A DNA stretch of 40,170 bases from Candidatus Gastranaerophilales bacterium (GCA_944326515.1 CALVEI010000014.1:1-40170), one strand, 5' to 3'; shown: positions 15,143 through 24,191, numbered from the stretch's first letter. The notes: generated by a model not told the origin, from the sequence alone. Translations and numbers: made by a program.

Positions 15143-16231
15143 ATGGAAAAATTTCAACAAAAGGGCCACTATGAAGGATTAATCAACAGATATAGAAAAT
15201 ATCTTCCTGTTACAGATTCAACACCTGTTGTTACGTTGAACGAAGGAAATACTCCATTAATAAAAGCAGACAATCTTGCTCAAAAAATCGGTCTAGATAA
15301 ATTAAACTGCGAAATTTATCTTAAGTTTGAAGGTGCAAATCCAACAGGTAGTTTTAAAGACCGTGGTATGACAATGGCTGTAACAAAAGCTAAAGAAGAA
15401 GGTGCAAAAGCAATTATTTGTGCTTCTACAGGTAACACTTCAGCAGCAGCCGCAGCATATGGAGCTAAAGCAGGATTAAAAACTTATGTATTGATACCTG
15501 ACGGTTATATTGCGCTTGGCAAACTGTCACAAGCAATGATGTACGGAGCAGAAATCATTGCAATCAAAGGCAACTTTGACGAAGCACTTGAAAGAGTAAT
15601 AGAAATTTCACAAAAATATCCTGTTACCCTCGTAAACTCTGTAAACCCATACAGAATAGAAGGACAAAAAACAGGTGCATTCGAAATTTGCGAAGCTCTT
15701 GGCGATGCACCAGATTACCACTTCATCCCTGTAGGTAATGCAGGCAACATCACTGCATACTTTAAAGGTTACGAAGAATTCCACAAACTTGGTAAAATCT
15801 CTCATCTTCCTAAAATGATGGGATTCGAAGCAGAAGGTGCCGCTGCAATCGTTAAAGGCGAAAGAATTATGAAACCTGAAACTATTGCAACAGCAATAAG
15901 AATAGGCAACCCAGCAAGCTGGAAACTTGCAGAAAACGCTAGAGATAAATCAGGCGGCGTTATCGATTTTGTAACTGATGAAGAAATAGTTGCAGCATAC
16001 AAGTTAATTGCTTCTTCAGAAGGTATCTTGGCTGAACCAGCAAGCGCTGCATCTGTTGCCGGTGTAATAAAAGCATTAAAACTCGGTCTTGTTGAATCAA
16101 ACAAAAAACTTGTTTGTATATTAACCGGTAACGGATTGAAAGACCCTGATTCTGCTATAAAATACTCAGGTTGTGAAGTTAAAAAAACAACATCAGAACT
16201 CAATGACATTGTGAAGGCTATGGCATTATAA
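15143..16231 (+). CDS. thrC: Threonine synthase
   Basis: This 362-residue PLP-dependent enzyme converts O-phosphohomoserine to threonine. The cofactor lysine is Lys72 in [28 protein letters not shown] binds the PLP phosphate region, and [15 protein letters not shown] and [10 protein letters not shown] are further family blocks. The length is that of the short (class II-like) bacterial form without the N-terminal extension. GGAG at 15132-15135, inside the end of hom, serves as ribosome-binding site, so hom and thrC are probably co-transcribed and coupled. Confidence 0.95.
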   Translation: MEKFQQKGHYEGLINRYRKYLPVTDSTPVVTLNEGNTPLIKADNLAQKIGLDKLNCEIYLKFEGANPTGSFKDRGMTMAVTKAKEEGAKAIICASTGNTSAAAAAYGAKAGLKTYVLIPDGYIALGKLSQAMMYGAEIIAIKGNFDEALERVIEISQKYPVTLVNSVNPYRIEGQKTGAFEICEALGDAPDYHFIPVGNAGNITAYFKGYEEFHKLGKISHLPKMMGFEAEGAAAIVKGERIMKPETIATAIRIGNPASWKLAENARDKSGGVIDFVTDEEIVAAYKLIASSEGILAEPASAASVAGVIKALKLGLVESNKKLVCILTGNGLKDPDSAIKYSGCEVKKTTSELNDIVKAMAL

Positions 16232-16269
16232 TTGCCTTACCGACTTATTGGTCATTTTAAATATTTTCT

Positions 16270-16305
16270 GCTAAAATATCCCTATATAAATAAGGGATAT
16301 TTTGC
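16270..16305. terminator. Hairpin after thrC
   Basis: GCTAAAATATCCC (16270-16282) pairs with GGGATATTTTGC (16294-16305), with one bulged T and an 11-base loop. The following sequence is AT-rich but lacks a clean T run. It is the likely end of the hom-thrC transcript, or a small palindromic repeat. Confidence 0.5.
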
Positions 16306-16330
16306 TAAATAATTTATTTAAGGAAGAGAA

Positions 16331-16969
16331 ATGAGTACATTTTCAAAAAGAGATGCAAAAACTTACAATAAATTTAGAACATTTTTTCAATGGTTGGCTT
16401 GCTCTTTATGCTTTGGTACATTTATCAGATTAATGTATGATTACTCGGTAGAAGGCAAAGAAAATATTCCAAAATCAGAAAGATTTATAGTTGCAGCAAA
16501 TCATATTTCCGGCAGAGACCCTTTTTTATTACCATTTGCTCTTGGCTTACCAATTGCTTTTATGGCAAAAGAAGAACTTTTTGAAAAATTCTTTTCAAGA
16601 ACACTAATGGATTTTTGCGGAGCATTCGCTGTAAGACGAGATAAAGTCGAAGTCTCCACAATTAAAACAGCTCTTAATATCAAAAATACAAACTGGATGC
16701 TTGGACTTTTTCCACAAGGAACAAGAGACGCCAGTCACAAAGTAGAAAAAATAACAAAAGGCTTTGCTTCATTTGCAAAAGCAACCAAAACAGGTATCCT
16801 ACCTGTAGCTATCATCGGAACTGATCAAAAACCAAGATGGCCATTTAGCCCGAAATTAACTGTCAAAATAGGGAAAATAATCCCCTACAGTGACGACATT
16901 GACGATATGATGAGACAATGGTGCAACGTAATTTCGGAATTAACAGGCAAAGAATACGTCTTGGAATAA
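16331..16969 (+). CDS. plsC: PlsC-family 1-acylglycerol-3-phosphate acyltransferase
   Basis: This 212-residue protein of the LPLAT family transfers a fatty acyl group to lysophosphatidate at the membrane. Block I is NHISGRD (the H-x4-D catalytic pair, about residues 57-62), and block III reads FPQGTRD where most members have FPEGTR. One hydrophobic segment near residues 20-38 may anchor it. AGGAAG precedes the ATG. It is followed by a paralog with 32 bases between, so the pair is probably one transcript. The substrate could also be another lysolipid. Confidence 0.82.
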   Translation: MSTFSKRDAKTYNKFRTFFQWLACSLCFGTFIRLMYDYSVEGKENIPKSERFIVAANHISGRDPFLLPFALGLPIAFMAKEELFEKFFSRTLMDFCGAFAVRRDKVEVSTIKTALNIKNTNWMLGLFPQGTRDASHKVEKITKGFASFAKATKTGILPVAIIGTDQKPRWPFSPKLTVKIGKIIPYSDDIDDMMRQWCNVISELTGKEYVLE

Positions 16970-17001
16970 AAAGAAAAATATGAAAAAGACAAGGAGCATA
17001 A

Positions 17002-17694
17002 ATGTCTAGGAATTATGCAAGAAGATACGCAAATGAATATAATATATTCAGAATGATATACCAAGTACTTTGGTGTATATTTATTGCCATACCTGTGTTT
17101 TGGTTATTCTACAAGTTTGAAATAAGAGGCAGAGAAAATATTCCAAAAGGCAAAAAGTTCATCTGCGCAGCAAATCACGTGTCACACCTTGACCCGTTTT
17201 TGGTTTCGATTGCGGTTAGAAAACCTATTGCATACATGGCTAAAAAAGAGTTGTTCGAAAACTTTGGATTCTTTACACTCAACATAGATTGGCTTGGAGC
17301 CTTTGCCGTAAACAGACAAAAATTAGAAGTTTCAACAATCAAAACAGTTAAAGAATTATACAAAACTAACTGGCTTCTTGGAATATTCCCTCAAGGTGGG
17401 ATAAGAAGAAATCATACAATAGAAAAAATAAACAAAGGTTTTGCGGTAATAGCAAAAGCCGCAAAATGGGATATTCTTCCTATTTCTATAACAGGTTGTG
17501 AAAAATACAACTGGATACCTTTTAAAGCAAAAGTTATAGTTCAAATAGGCAAACCAATCTCTTATGAGCTTTCACAAGATGAAATCATTGATACTTGGGG
17601 CAAACAAGTTGCATCAATGAGTCATTATCAGTACATAGAAACTGAACCTGAAAATAGTGAAGTTCAAGATCAACAAGAATTTGCGGAAGCTTAA
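17002..17694 (+). CDS. Second PlsC-family acyltransferase (tandem paralog)
   Basis: This 230-residue paralog of the preceding gene has the same block order: NHVSHLD (catalytic H-x4-D), IAYMAKKELF, then FAVNRQKLEVSTIK. Its block III reads FPQGGIRR, with Gln for the usual Glu and an extra residue within the GTR element. An N-terminal membrane segment (YQVLWCIFIAIPVFWLFYKF) is clear. AAGGAG at 16991-16996 is a good ribosome-binding site. The acidic tail after residue 212 is not part of the family core. The two copies may use different acyl donors or acceptors; that is inference. Confidence 0.82.
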   Translation: MSRNYARRYANEYNIFRMIYQVLWCIFIAIPVFWLFYKFEIRGRENIPKGKKFICAANHVSHLDPFLVSIAVRKPIAYMAKKELFENFGFFTLNIDWLGAFAVNRQKLEVSTIKTVKELYKTNWLLGIFPQGGIRRNHTIEKINKGFAVIAKAAKWDILPISITGCEKYNWIPFKAKVIVQIGKPISYELSQDEIIDTWGKQVASMSHYQYIETEPENSEVQDQQEFAEA

Positions 17695-17753
17695 TATTAA
17701 GATATATTACAAACGTAATATAAAAATTTAAAAGTGTACAAAACACAATTTAT

Positions 17754-17786
17754 AAAAAGGAATACGACTAATTCGTATTCCTTTTT
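17754..17786. terminator. Strong intrinsic terminator after the acyltransferase pair
   Basis: AAAAAGGAATACGA (17754-17767) pairs perfectly over 14 bases with TCGTATTCCTTTTT (17773-17786), around the loop CTAAT. The ending T run marks termination on the plus strand, and the A run on the other arm would also work in reverse. Confidence 0.92.
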
Positions 17787-17811
17787 CGATTACTACATGC
17801 CTAGTAGGGTA

Positions 17812-17840
17812 TTGACGAAAATAAAAACAAAGTGTAGTCT
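17812..17840 (+). promoter_or_regulatory. Candidate promoter of the AAA+ ATPase leader
   Basis: TTGACG (17812-17817) is a good -35 box. TAGTCT (17835-17840) is a poor -10 at the ideal 17-base spacing. Transcription from about 17847 would give a leader of roughly 210 bases before the ATG at 18058. Confidence 0.35.
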
Positions 17841-17880
17841 AAAACCTATAAGAAAAATATTGCTAACCAAAAGGATATAA

Positions 17881-17961
17881 ATGATACTTAAAAGTCACAC
17901 AAACTCCAATCATAATTCTATTCGTTTTGTCAAACGAGTAATTTTCGTGCGGCTTTTTTAA
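17881..17961 (+). CDS. Possible 26-residue leader peptide
   Basis: This short frame begins ATG ATA CTT, with AAAGGAT five bases before it, and stops at TAA 17959-17961. The product begins MILKSHTNSN and ends VIFVRLF, rich in Asn, Ser and His and then basic. It spans a small hairpin (TCGTTT-TGTC-AAACGA, 17932-17947) and the left arm of a longer-range stem. It is in the same frame as the AAA+ gene, separated only by this stop, so a short in-frame remnant is an alternative. Translation is unproven. Confidence 0.35.
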   Translation: MILKSHTNSNHNSIRFVKRVIFVRLF

Positions 17962-18027
17962 AAATTGATAGCAATAAAATATATTAAAACAAAGCCGCTG
18001 ATAGAAGTTATTTATCAACGGTTTTTT
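17949..18027 (+). promoter_or_regulatory. Mutually exclusive hairpins, attenuator-like leader
   Basis: GCGGCTTT (17949-17956) can pair with AAAGCCGC (17991-17998). The right arm overlaps CCGCTGATA (17995-18003), which can instead pair with TATCAACGG (18013-18021, one mismatch) and is followed by TTTTTT (18022-18027). The second structure looks like an intrinsic terminator 30 bases before the start codon; the first would act as anti-terminator. A ribosome on the small ORF at 17881-17961 would cover the left arm of the first stem. Confidence 0.45.
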
Positions 18028-18057
18028 AAGGATGACGAAAAAGGGAGAAAAACACTT

Positions 18058-19680
18058 ATGCAAATTTCAGCAATCAAACCTTATTTTACAACTCAGCCAA
18101 AACTCAATCCTCAAAAAAACACTCAAAATCATACAACCCCAAGTATGACTAACAATGGTTTGTCATTGCTGAAGGACACAACTTATGGACAACTTCTTGT
18201 AAAACCTGTATCAAAGAAAGTTTCTTTCACCGGAGTAGAAAAACTTGGAGAAATGGTACCGGAAATAATCAAAAAAATCCCTTTCGAAGAAAGACTTGGC
18301 TCTCTTATGGAAATTATAGACAGCAATGATGTAATTATTGCAGCAAAAACAAAAAGAATAGCCAACAAATTGTTAAACGAATCTATTGAAGCTTTTGACA
18401 AAGTAATAAAAAGAGTATTCTTCCTACCTGAAGAAAAAATCCCAGAAGCTATCGCCATAACAAGAACAGACGTAGCACCAACATTAATAAATTTGGGAGA
18501 TACACCACTACTTGTAAGCAATCTCGAATCAAAAAACTTTCTTGTTGGTAAAAAAGCAGGCGTATGGATAACACCTGAAGCGGTAGTTAATCTGAATAAC
18601 AAATTCAAATTTAGCGTAAAAGAACAATCTACAGAAAATTTAAGTATGATGCGTTCTAAATTTTCAGAACCATACAACCTTACAACGGATGTCCAACCTT
18701 CAATTATGAACGTGAACAAAAAAAGCTTTAAAGACATTTTTTTGGAAGCTACGGCTGCACCCAAAACAGGACTAGCTGACGTTGGTGGGATGGATGATGT
18801 TATCAAAGAATTAAAAAAGAATATCTTATACCCTATCAAAAATCCACAACTTTATGCCAATAGAAAAATCAACCACGGGATAATATTGTACGGCCCTCCA
18901 GGCACTGGGAAAACCTTCTTGGCAAAATGTTTGGCAAATGATGCAAACGCAAGCTACTTTGAAGTAAATGCAGGTTCATTAAGAGGCGGACTTGTTGGTC
19001 AAACAGAGGCAAACTGGAGAAAACTCTTCCAAGAAGCTATTGATAACCAACCAAGTATAATCCTCGTTGATGAATGCGACGCTGTTTTTAAAACAAGAAG
19101 CTCTCTTCAACCTTATGCAGCTGACGAACTCAACCAAATTTTAGGATTAATCAGCAATTTAGAAAAAAGCAACGATCAAGTTTTTGTAATATCAACAACA
19201 AACAAACCAGAATTGCTTGACGATGCAGTACTCAGAGCAGGAAGACTCGGAAAACAAATAAAAATAGCAGCACCTGACGTAGAAGGATTAAAAGATATTT
19301 TTGGCAAGCAAATAAAAAATATAAAAGTAGATGAAAAGTTCAATAAAGATAAGTTTGCAGAAAAATTATATCAAGCAAATCTAACAGGAGCTGACACAAA
19401 CCAAGTTATAGATAACGCCTATGATATGGCATTTGAAAGACTTGGAATATTCGAAAAAATGGAAAGCCCTGACTTTAACCCTGATGAAGTAAAAGATATA
19501 GTTCTAAATGCAGAAGATTTTGAAAAAGGTCTGAAAAAACACTTGGAACAAAACATAAAAGCATCAGGCAAAAACAAAAGAAAACCTATCGGGTTTACTT
19601 CGCCTAAAGGCAATCCCCCGCAAGAAATAAAAGAACAAATCTTAACTAACGACCCACAAATCGCAGCAGCCATGGGATAA
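18058..19680 (+). CDS. AAA+ ATPase with a lineage-specific N-terminal region
   Basis: This 540-residue protein has an unrecognised N-terminal region (residues 1-240), then one classical AAA module like those of FtsH/Cdc48. The module has GPPGTGKT (279-286, Walker A), ILVDECD (Walker B, Asp338-Glu339), STTNKP (sensor 1) and VLRAGRLG (second region of homology with arginine finger). No protease HExxH or second ATPase domain follows. The N-terminus is low-complexity and contains KKVSFTG. ATG 18058 is chosen because GGGAG lies upstream and the frame before it crosses a terminator-like stem. It probably remodels or unfolds a protein partner, which the sequence does not reveal. Confidence 0.8.
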   Translation: MQISAIKPYFTTQPKLNPQKNTQNHTTPSMTNNGLSLLKDTTYGQLLVKPVSKKVSFTGVEKLGEMVPEIIKKIPFEERLGSLMEIIDSNDVIIAAKTKRIANKLLNESIEAFDKVIKRVFFLPEEKIPEAIAITRTDVAPTLINLGDTPLLVSNLESKNFLVGKKAGVWITPEAVVNLNNKFKFSVKEQSTENLSMMRSKFSEPYNLTTDVQPSIMNVNKKSFKDIFLEATAAPKTGLADVGGMDDVIKELKKNILYPIKNPQLYANRKINHGIILYGPPGTGKTFLAKCLANDANASYFEVNAGSLRGGLVGQTEANWRKLFQEAIDNQPSIILVDECDAVFKTRSSLQPYAADELNQILGLISNLEKSNDQVFVISTTNKPELLDDAVLRAGRLGKQIKIAAPDVEGLKDIFGKQIKNIKVDEKFNKDKFAEKLYQANLTGADTNQVIDNAYDMAFERLGIFEKMESPDFNPDEVKDIVLNAEDFEKGLKKHLEQNIKASGKNKRKPIGFTSPKGNPPQEIKEQILTNDPQIAAAMG

Positions 19681-19705
19681 AAAAGAGGCCATAAGGCCTC
19701 TTTTT
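19680..19705. terminator. Bidirectional terminator between the AAA+ gene and rsmG
   Basis: AAAAAGAGGCC (19680-19690) pairs perfectly with GGCCTCTTTTT (19695-19705) around the loop ATAA. It lies between convergent genes and touches both stop codons: the AAA+ gene ends at 19680 and the rsmG stop is 19706-19704. Confidence 0.92.
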
Positions 19706-20423
19706 ACAATGGATTTTTTCGTGCTTGTCCCGACTTACGAGGATAATCCTTTGACGTATTTTTTAATTTTTTAAAGACAAGCAACTCTCTAACAAAATCT
19801 TCTTCTAACGGTAACTCATAGCTTATGCTTTCAACATATTCACAATTTAGTACAGATATAGCATTTTGAGCCATTTCCAATTCTTCTTGTGCATTTTTAG
19901 ACTTAAATGCAACAAAATATCCGCCAGATTTAACAAAAGGTATAGTATATTCCAAAAGAACATTTAACGAAGCAACTGCCCTAGACGTAACTACGTTAAA
20001 CGAGTTTTTGTAATCTCTGTTTAAATCTTCAACTCTTTTACAAATAGGGTTAATATTTTCAAGTCTCAATTCTTTTTGAACAAGTTCTATAAAACCTATC
20101 TTTTTTGCAATAGAATCTATTGCAAAAATCTGCATTTCAGGAAAAACAATACTCAAAGGAACAGAAGGGAACCCTCCGCCTGTACCTACGTCTAGCAACT
20201 TAATATCATCATTTATTTGATACTTTTCAAAAAACTTGTACAAGCATAATGAGTCATATAGGTGTTTTTCGAAAAACAATTTTTCATCATTTTTGCTTAT
20301 CAAATTAGTATGAGAGTTATATATTTTAAATAATCTCTCATAATCACTAAACTGCAGCAATGTATTTTTTGAAAGTTCTTTATTTAATAATTTATTAACT
20401 AAACTAATTTGGTTATCATCCAT
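19704..20423 (-). CDS. rsmG: 16S rRNA (guanine-527 N7) methyltransferase RsmG
   Basis: This 239-residue protein of the RsmG/GidB family uses S-adenosylmethionine to methylate G527 of 16S rRNA. KLLDVGTGGGFPSVPLSI (Asp78-Val-Gly80) is the SAM-binding motif I in the form typical of GidB, VTSRAVASLNVLLEY is the following conserved block, and the C-terminus YPRKSGQARKNPL matches family ends. It overlaps the upstream P-loop/TPR gene by 8 bases (ATG 20423, upstream stop 20416-20418), indicating one operon with waaA. Confidence 0.93.
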   Translation of the reverse strand: MDDNQISLVNKLLNKELSKNTLLQFSDYERLFKIYNSHTNLISKNDEKLFFEKHLYDSLCLYKFFEKYQINDDIKLLDVGTGGGFPSVPLSIVFPEMQIFAIDSIAKKIGFIELVQKELRLENINPICKRVEDLNRDYKNSFNVVTSRAVASLNVLLEYTIPFVKSGGYFVAFKSKNAQEELEMAQNAISVLNCEYVESISYELPLEEDFVRELLVFKKLKNTSKDYPRKSGQARKNPL

Positions 20424-22830
20424 TTTTATTCACTTCATCCGTTATCTTATCTATTAAATCTTGTGATACATTTGCTTTTATATCATCAATTCTTAAATCT
20501 ATGCTTGAAGAATCATCATCTTCTGATATATGTTTTTTAGCCAGCAAAAATGATTTCAAAGCTTTTGCATAACTTTCTTTTCCAAAATAATAATCACCTA
20601 ACTCTATATAAGCATTAGTTATATATATAGGTTCTTTAGTTCTTTTTGCAGCAGACAAAGATTTGAGCAGGTAGTCTAAAACTTTTTCAGGCAAACTTGT
20701 CTCGTATAGTTGCGCAAGTTTCAAACAAATATAATACATTCCTTCATAGTTAGAACGTTCAAAATCAATTTTAAGCCCCAATTTATAATAATCGGCTGCT
20801 TTGGTCGTATTACCTGAAGCTTTAATAATTTCTGCAATATTTGTATATGCTGCAGACAAATAAATATTTCCATCCTTTTCTGTTCTTATACTTCTTTGAT
20901 AAAAATCAAGAGCAGCTTGTGTCTGGTTAAAATCATCCAATATCAAAGCATATTTAAAATAAGCTTGCGCAAGTGCATCCGGTTTAATTTCTACACCATC
21001 ATTTATATAAGCAAAAGCCTTTTTAAAATACTCAACAGCCTTATCCGTATTTGACAAATCCTCTTCTATCCCAGCAAGTTCTATGTAAGAACGAGCAAGA
21101 ATACTATCAGAAGCAGGCGACTTTTTGTTTATAAAATTTTCATAAATCACACGCGCGTGGTTAATTTTATAAATTTCTTTATAAATTTGAGCAATCTCAA
21201 GACGAATCTCATTCATATTTTCAATCTGATTGCGTTCAGAATACAAATCTATAAGTTTGTTATAAAAATCTATTGCATCAGTTGTTTTATTCATTTTTTT
21301 AGCACATATTGCTAATTTTTCCAGCAACAAAGGTTCATACTCATAAAAAGCGTCGTCCATACGTAAAGCCAAAGCCTTTGCGTAAACAATAAACGCTGTC
21401 TCAAAATCGTGAGATTTTTCCAATTCCAAAGCTGTATTATAGAGTTCTCTTATTTTTTGCTGTTCTTTTTCTTGCTTGAGTTCTTCTTCTTTTTGCTCAA
21501 ATGTTCTATGCAAAGTCTCTCGAGCTGCATTTTCTTGTTTTTTACGCATATCAACAGGAACACTCAACAAAGAAAGCTCTTCTTTTGTTAGTGCATATTT
21601 TTCAAAATTACTGCTTTTATCTTTTTTACTATCTGTTTTTTTAGTTCTTTTTGATTCTTTTTTATCATCGTCATCAATGTTTGTATTTTTTATATTCCAC
21701 GCAGTCAAATTGCTATTTAAATAGCTCATCAACGACATATCAGCAGGTTCAAGATCTTTAGATTTTTGGGTTATAACAAAAGATGAATGATACTCAATCT
21801 GTGCTCTCATTGTATCACGCGAAATCAGCATAGCTCTTTCATTCGGTTTTAAAGGAAGCTGCGATGTATAAAAATCACGCCACAAAGTGTGATATTTTAT
21901 TTTTTCAAAATGAGCCACAGTGCTTTGCAGATATTTTTTTAATGAATTTTTCAAAAATACAACACCGTACTCACTTGAAATAATACCTTTTTCTTCCATG
22001 TAAGAGAGTTGTTCAGACGTAAAAAATCCCTCTTGTATCAAATACTTTGGACTAATACCTTCATTAAAAACCGACAAAATACAAAGAGTCTTTTTTACAT
22101 TTTCAGGTACAAAAGTTACCAATTTTTGCAAAATAAAATCTTCGTAAAGGATTCTTTTTCTATTAAATTCAACGACCAAAGCATCAGGCGAAATACCCAG
22201 TGTAGTGATAATGTTTGCCGTTGTATAAATATAGTTTTGGTTGCCACGTGTTATTGAATATAAACTTTCAAGAGTTTCAGAATTTATAGAAATCCCTCGC
22301 GACGCAAAATACTCATTTATTTCTTCTTTGTCAAAAGGTTCTGTTTTTATGCTGACTACATTTGGCAAATCCAATTCAGACTGAGCAAAAGAGTTTGCAA
22401 TCAGTATGATTTTAAATTTATTCATTGAATTCAAATGTTCAATATAACGGCAAAACTCTTCCTTTTCTGTTGAATATTTTTTATTGAAAATATTTTCTAA
22501 AGAGTCAATCACAATAACAGCCGGCAAGTTTAATCCTGACAGATAACTGTTAATCCTTTGTAAAATTGAGCTAGTTTCAATTTTTGCAAGCGAAATTCTT
22601 TTTTGTTGAGAATATTTTTTTAAAGACTCAAAAAAAGCAAGATAAATATCATCTAAAGTTGAACCTTCAAAACATTTGAAAGCAAACAACAACATTTTAT
22701 CAGACACAGACTTATAAGCATCTTTTACCAACTGTGTTTTAAAAGATCCTGTCTGTCCTTCAAAAAAACATACGCCAGAGGCTTTTGTATTCAAAAATTC
22801 TGATAATGCATTAAGTTTATCCTGATTCAT
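20416..22830 (-). CDS. P-loop NTPase with C-terminal TPR array (STAND-like)
   Basis: This 804-residue cytoplasmic protein has an N-terminal P-loop domain: FFEGQTGSFKT (residues 22-32) as Walker A, with Phe30 where Gly is usual, and AVIVIDSLENIF near residue 100 as Walker B. ILIANSF follows as a sensor-like strand. A winged-helix-like region may span about 230-310, then a charged low-complexity linker (about 385-460) and at least seven TPR-like helical repeats to the end. This order resembles STAND signalling ATPases, which bind a ligand through their repeats. No effector domain is visible. It lies between waaA and rsmG; the start has no clear ribosome-binding site. Confidence 0.72.
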   Translation of the reverse strand: MNQDKLNALSEFLNTKASGVCFFEGQTGSFKTQLVKDAYKSVSDKMLLFAFKCFEGSTLDDIYLAFFESLKKYSQQKRISLAKIETSSILQRINSYLSGLNLPAVIVIDSLENIFNKKYSTEKEEFCRYIEHLNSMNKFKIILIANSFAQSELDLPNVVSIKTEPFDKEEINEYFASRGISINSETLESLYSITRGNQNYIYTTANIITTLGISPDALVVEFNRKRILYEDFILQKLVTFVPENVKKTLCILSVFNEGISPKYLIQEGFFTSEQLSYMEEKGIISSEYGVVFLKNSLKKYLQSTVAHFEKIKYHTLWRDFYTSQLPLKPNERAMLISRDTMRAQIEYHSSFVITQKSKDLEPADMSLMSYLNSNLTAWNIKNTNIDDDDKKESKRTKKTDSKKDKSSNFEKYALTKEELSLLSVPVDMRKKQENAARETLHRTFEQKEEELKQEKEQQKIRELYNTALELEKSHDFETAFIVYAKALALRMDDAFYEYEPLLLEKLAICAKKMNKTTDAIDFYNKLIDLYSERNQIENMNEIRLEIAQIYKEIYKINHARVIYENFINKKSPASDSILARSYIELAGIEEDLSNTDKAVEYFKKAFAYINDGVEIKPDALAQAYFKYALILDDFNQTQAALDFYQRSIRTEKDGNIYLSAAYTNIAEIIKASGNTTKAADYYKLGLKIDFERSNYEGMYYICLKLAQLYETSLPEKVLDYLLKSLSAAKRTKEPIYITNAYIELGDYYFGKESYAKALKSFLLAKKHISEDDDSSSIDLRIDDIKANVSQDLIDKITDEVNKNG

Positions 22831-22857
22831 AAACTTATCATATCATATTTTAAATTA

Positions 22858-24132
22858 TTATTGTTCCTTTAAAACGTTTATAACAAAGTCGACGGCGCCA
22901 GAATTTTCATCAAAAATTTTGTGAGTGTCATCACAAGCCTTTTGATAAAATTCATCATCTGCCAAAAGTTTTGTCATATCCTCTTTAAGTTCTTGAGGAG
23001 TTGATGACAATTTTGCAGCTTTAGTTTGTGTTAAAAACGCATAAATATCTTTAAAGTTGAATACACAATCACCAGACACAACAGGCTTACCCCAGATATT
23101 TGCCTCTAAAGGGTTGTGCCCGCCTGTTGTTGAAAAACTGCCGCCTATGAATGCAAAGTGACAAATTGAGAACATCTTCATCAATTCACCCATTGTATCA
23201 AGCATAATTATGTCATTATTTTCGAAAGTATCATTTTGACTACGTTTGCCAAAGCTAAAACCTGATTGAGCAATCAACTCTGAAACTTTTTCATATCGTT
23301 CAGGGTGTCTTGGAGCAAGCAACAGTTTAATTTCAGGGAACTGAGCTTTTAACTCCTTAAAAGCATCTAAAACTATCTCATCTTCGCCTTTATGAGTACT
23401 TGCAGCTGCAATCATTCTTGCGCCGTTTAGCTTTAAACTTTCTGCCAGTTCTGTTATTTGAGAATCACTCAAAGTCGGTTTTATATCAAACTTTAAGTTG
23501 CCCATACATTTTGTGATATCTTGTTTTGCACCAACATCAAGAATTCTTTCAACATCTCCTTGAGTCTGCATATATATGCCTTTGTACTGAGCAAGTACAG
23601 GTTTGAAGAAGAAAGAAAACTTTTTATAACCCTTATAAGAATTTGGTGACAGTCTTCCATTTACGATATAAACAGGGATATTTCTTCTATTTGCCAGATA
23701 AACAAAATCGGGCCATATTTCTGTTTCTGCGATAACAATTTTGTCAGGTTTTACAGCATTCAAAAAAGAATTTATGCTAAAGAAAAAGTCAAACGGAAAA
23801 TATGTAATAGCATTAACAGTTTTTTCCAATTTTTTATGTGCAATTTCCTGACCTGTTTTTGTTGTTGTAGAAAGAACAATATTGGCATCAGGGAAATTTT
23901 CTCTTGTCTTTTTTATAAGAGCTTCCACTGCATTAACTTCTCCAACAGAAACAGCGTGGAAAAATATTGTTTTTTTATTCCTATCAAGATTAAAATCAGG
24001 ATAAAAGCCCAATTTTGTAAACAAACCGGCTCTAAACTTTGGGACCAAAGCCAAAGCAATTAATATCACAGGCAAAAGAATCAATGCCAAAGTAATCAAT
24101 AAAAAATTATAAATAACGCAAAGTAAAAACAT
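22858..24132 (-). CDS. waaA: 3-deoxy-D-manno-octulosonic acid (Kdo) transferase
   Basis: This 424-residue inner-membrane-anchored GT30 glycosyltransferase moves Kdo from CMP-Kdo to lipid A precursor, the first step of LPS core synthesis. The N-terminal hydrophobic segment (residues 1-30) is the membrane anchor. FFHAVSVGEVNA, IVLSTTTKTG and IAETEIWPDFV are the conserved donor-side blocks, and FIGGSFSTTGGHNPLEA near residue 330 is the family signature. ATG 24132 is preferred, with GAGGG five bases upstream; an in-frame GTG lies two codons earlier. The next gene follows after 27 bases. It shows that the organism builds an LPS-bearing outer membrane. Confidence 0.93.
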   Translation of the reverse strand: MFLLCVIYNFLLITLALILLPVILIALALVPKFRAGLFTKLGFYPDFNLDRNKKTIFFHAVSVGEVNAVEALIKKTRENFPDANIVLSTTTKTGQEIAHKKLEKTVNAITYFPFDFFFSINSFLNAVKPDKIVIAETEIWPDFVYLANRRNIPVYIVNGRLSPNSYKGYKKFSFFFKPVLAQYKGIYMQTQGDVERILDVGAKQDITKCMGNLKFDIKPTLSDSQITELAESLKLNGARMIAAASTHKGEDEIVLDAFKELKAQFPEIKLLLAPRHPERYEKVSELIAQSGFSFGKRSQNDTFENNDIIMLDTMGELMKMFSICHFAFIGGSFSTTGGHNPLEANIWGKPVVSGDCVFNFKDIYAFLTQTKAAKLSSTPQELKEDMTKLLADDEFYQKACDDTHKIFDENSGAVDFVINVLKEQ

Positions 24133-24191
24133 AAACACCCTCTACTTATAACCAATACATAAAGTTTATAAAAAACAAAATATCTGTTCAA

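Noticed and set aside
16232-16330. Riboswitch in the gap before the first acyltransferase
   Set aside because: The only structure is a simple hairpin that fits a terminator for hom-thrC.
17965-18057. N-terminal extension of the AAA+ ATPase from TTG 17965
   Set aside because: It has no ribosome-binding site and runs through a terminator-like stem; ATG 18058 has GGGAG upstream.
18183-18839. 218-codon open frame on the minus strand
   Set aside because: It mirrors the AAA+ gene, whose own reading frame carries recognisable motifs; the shadow has none.
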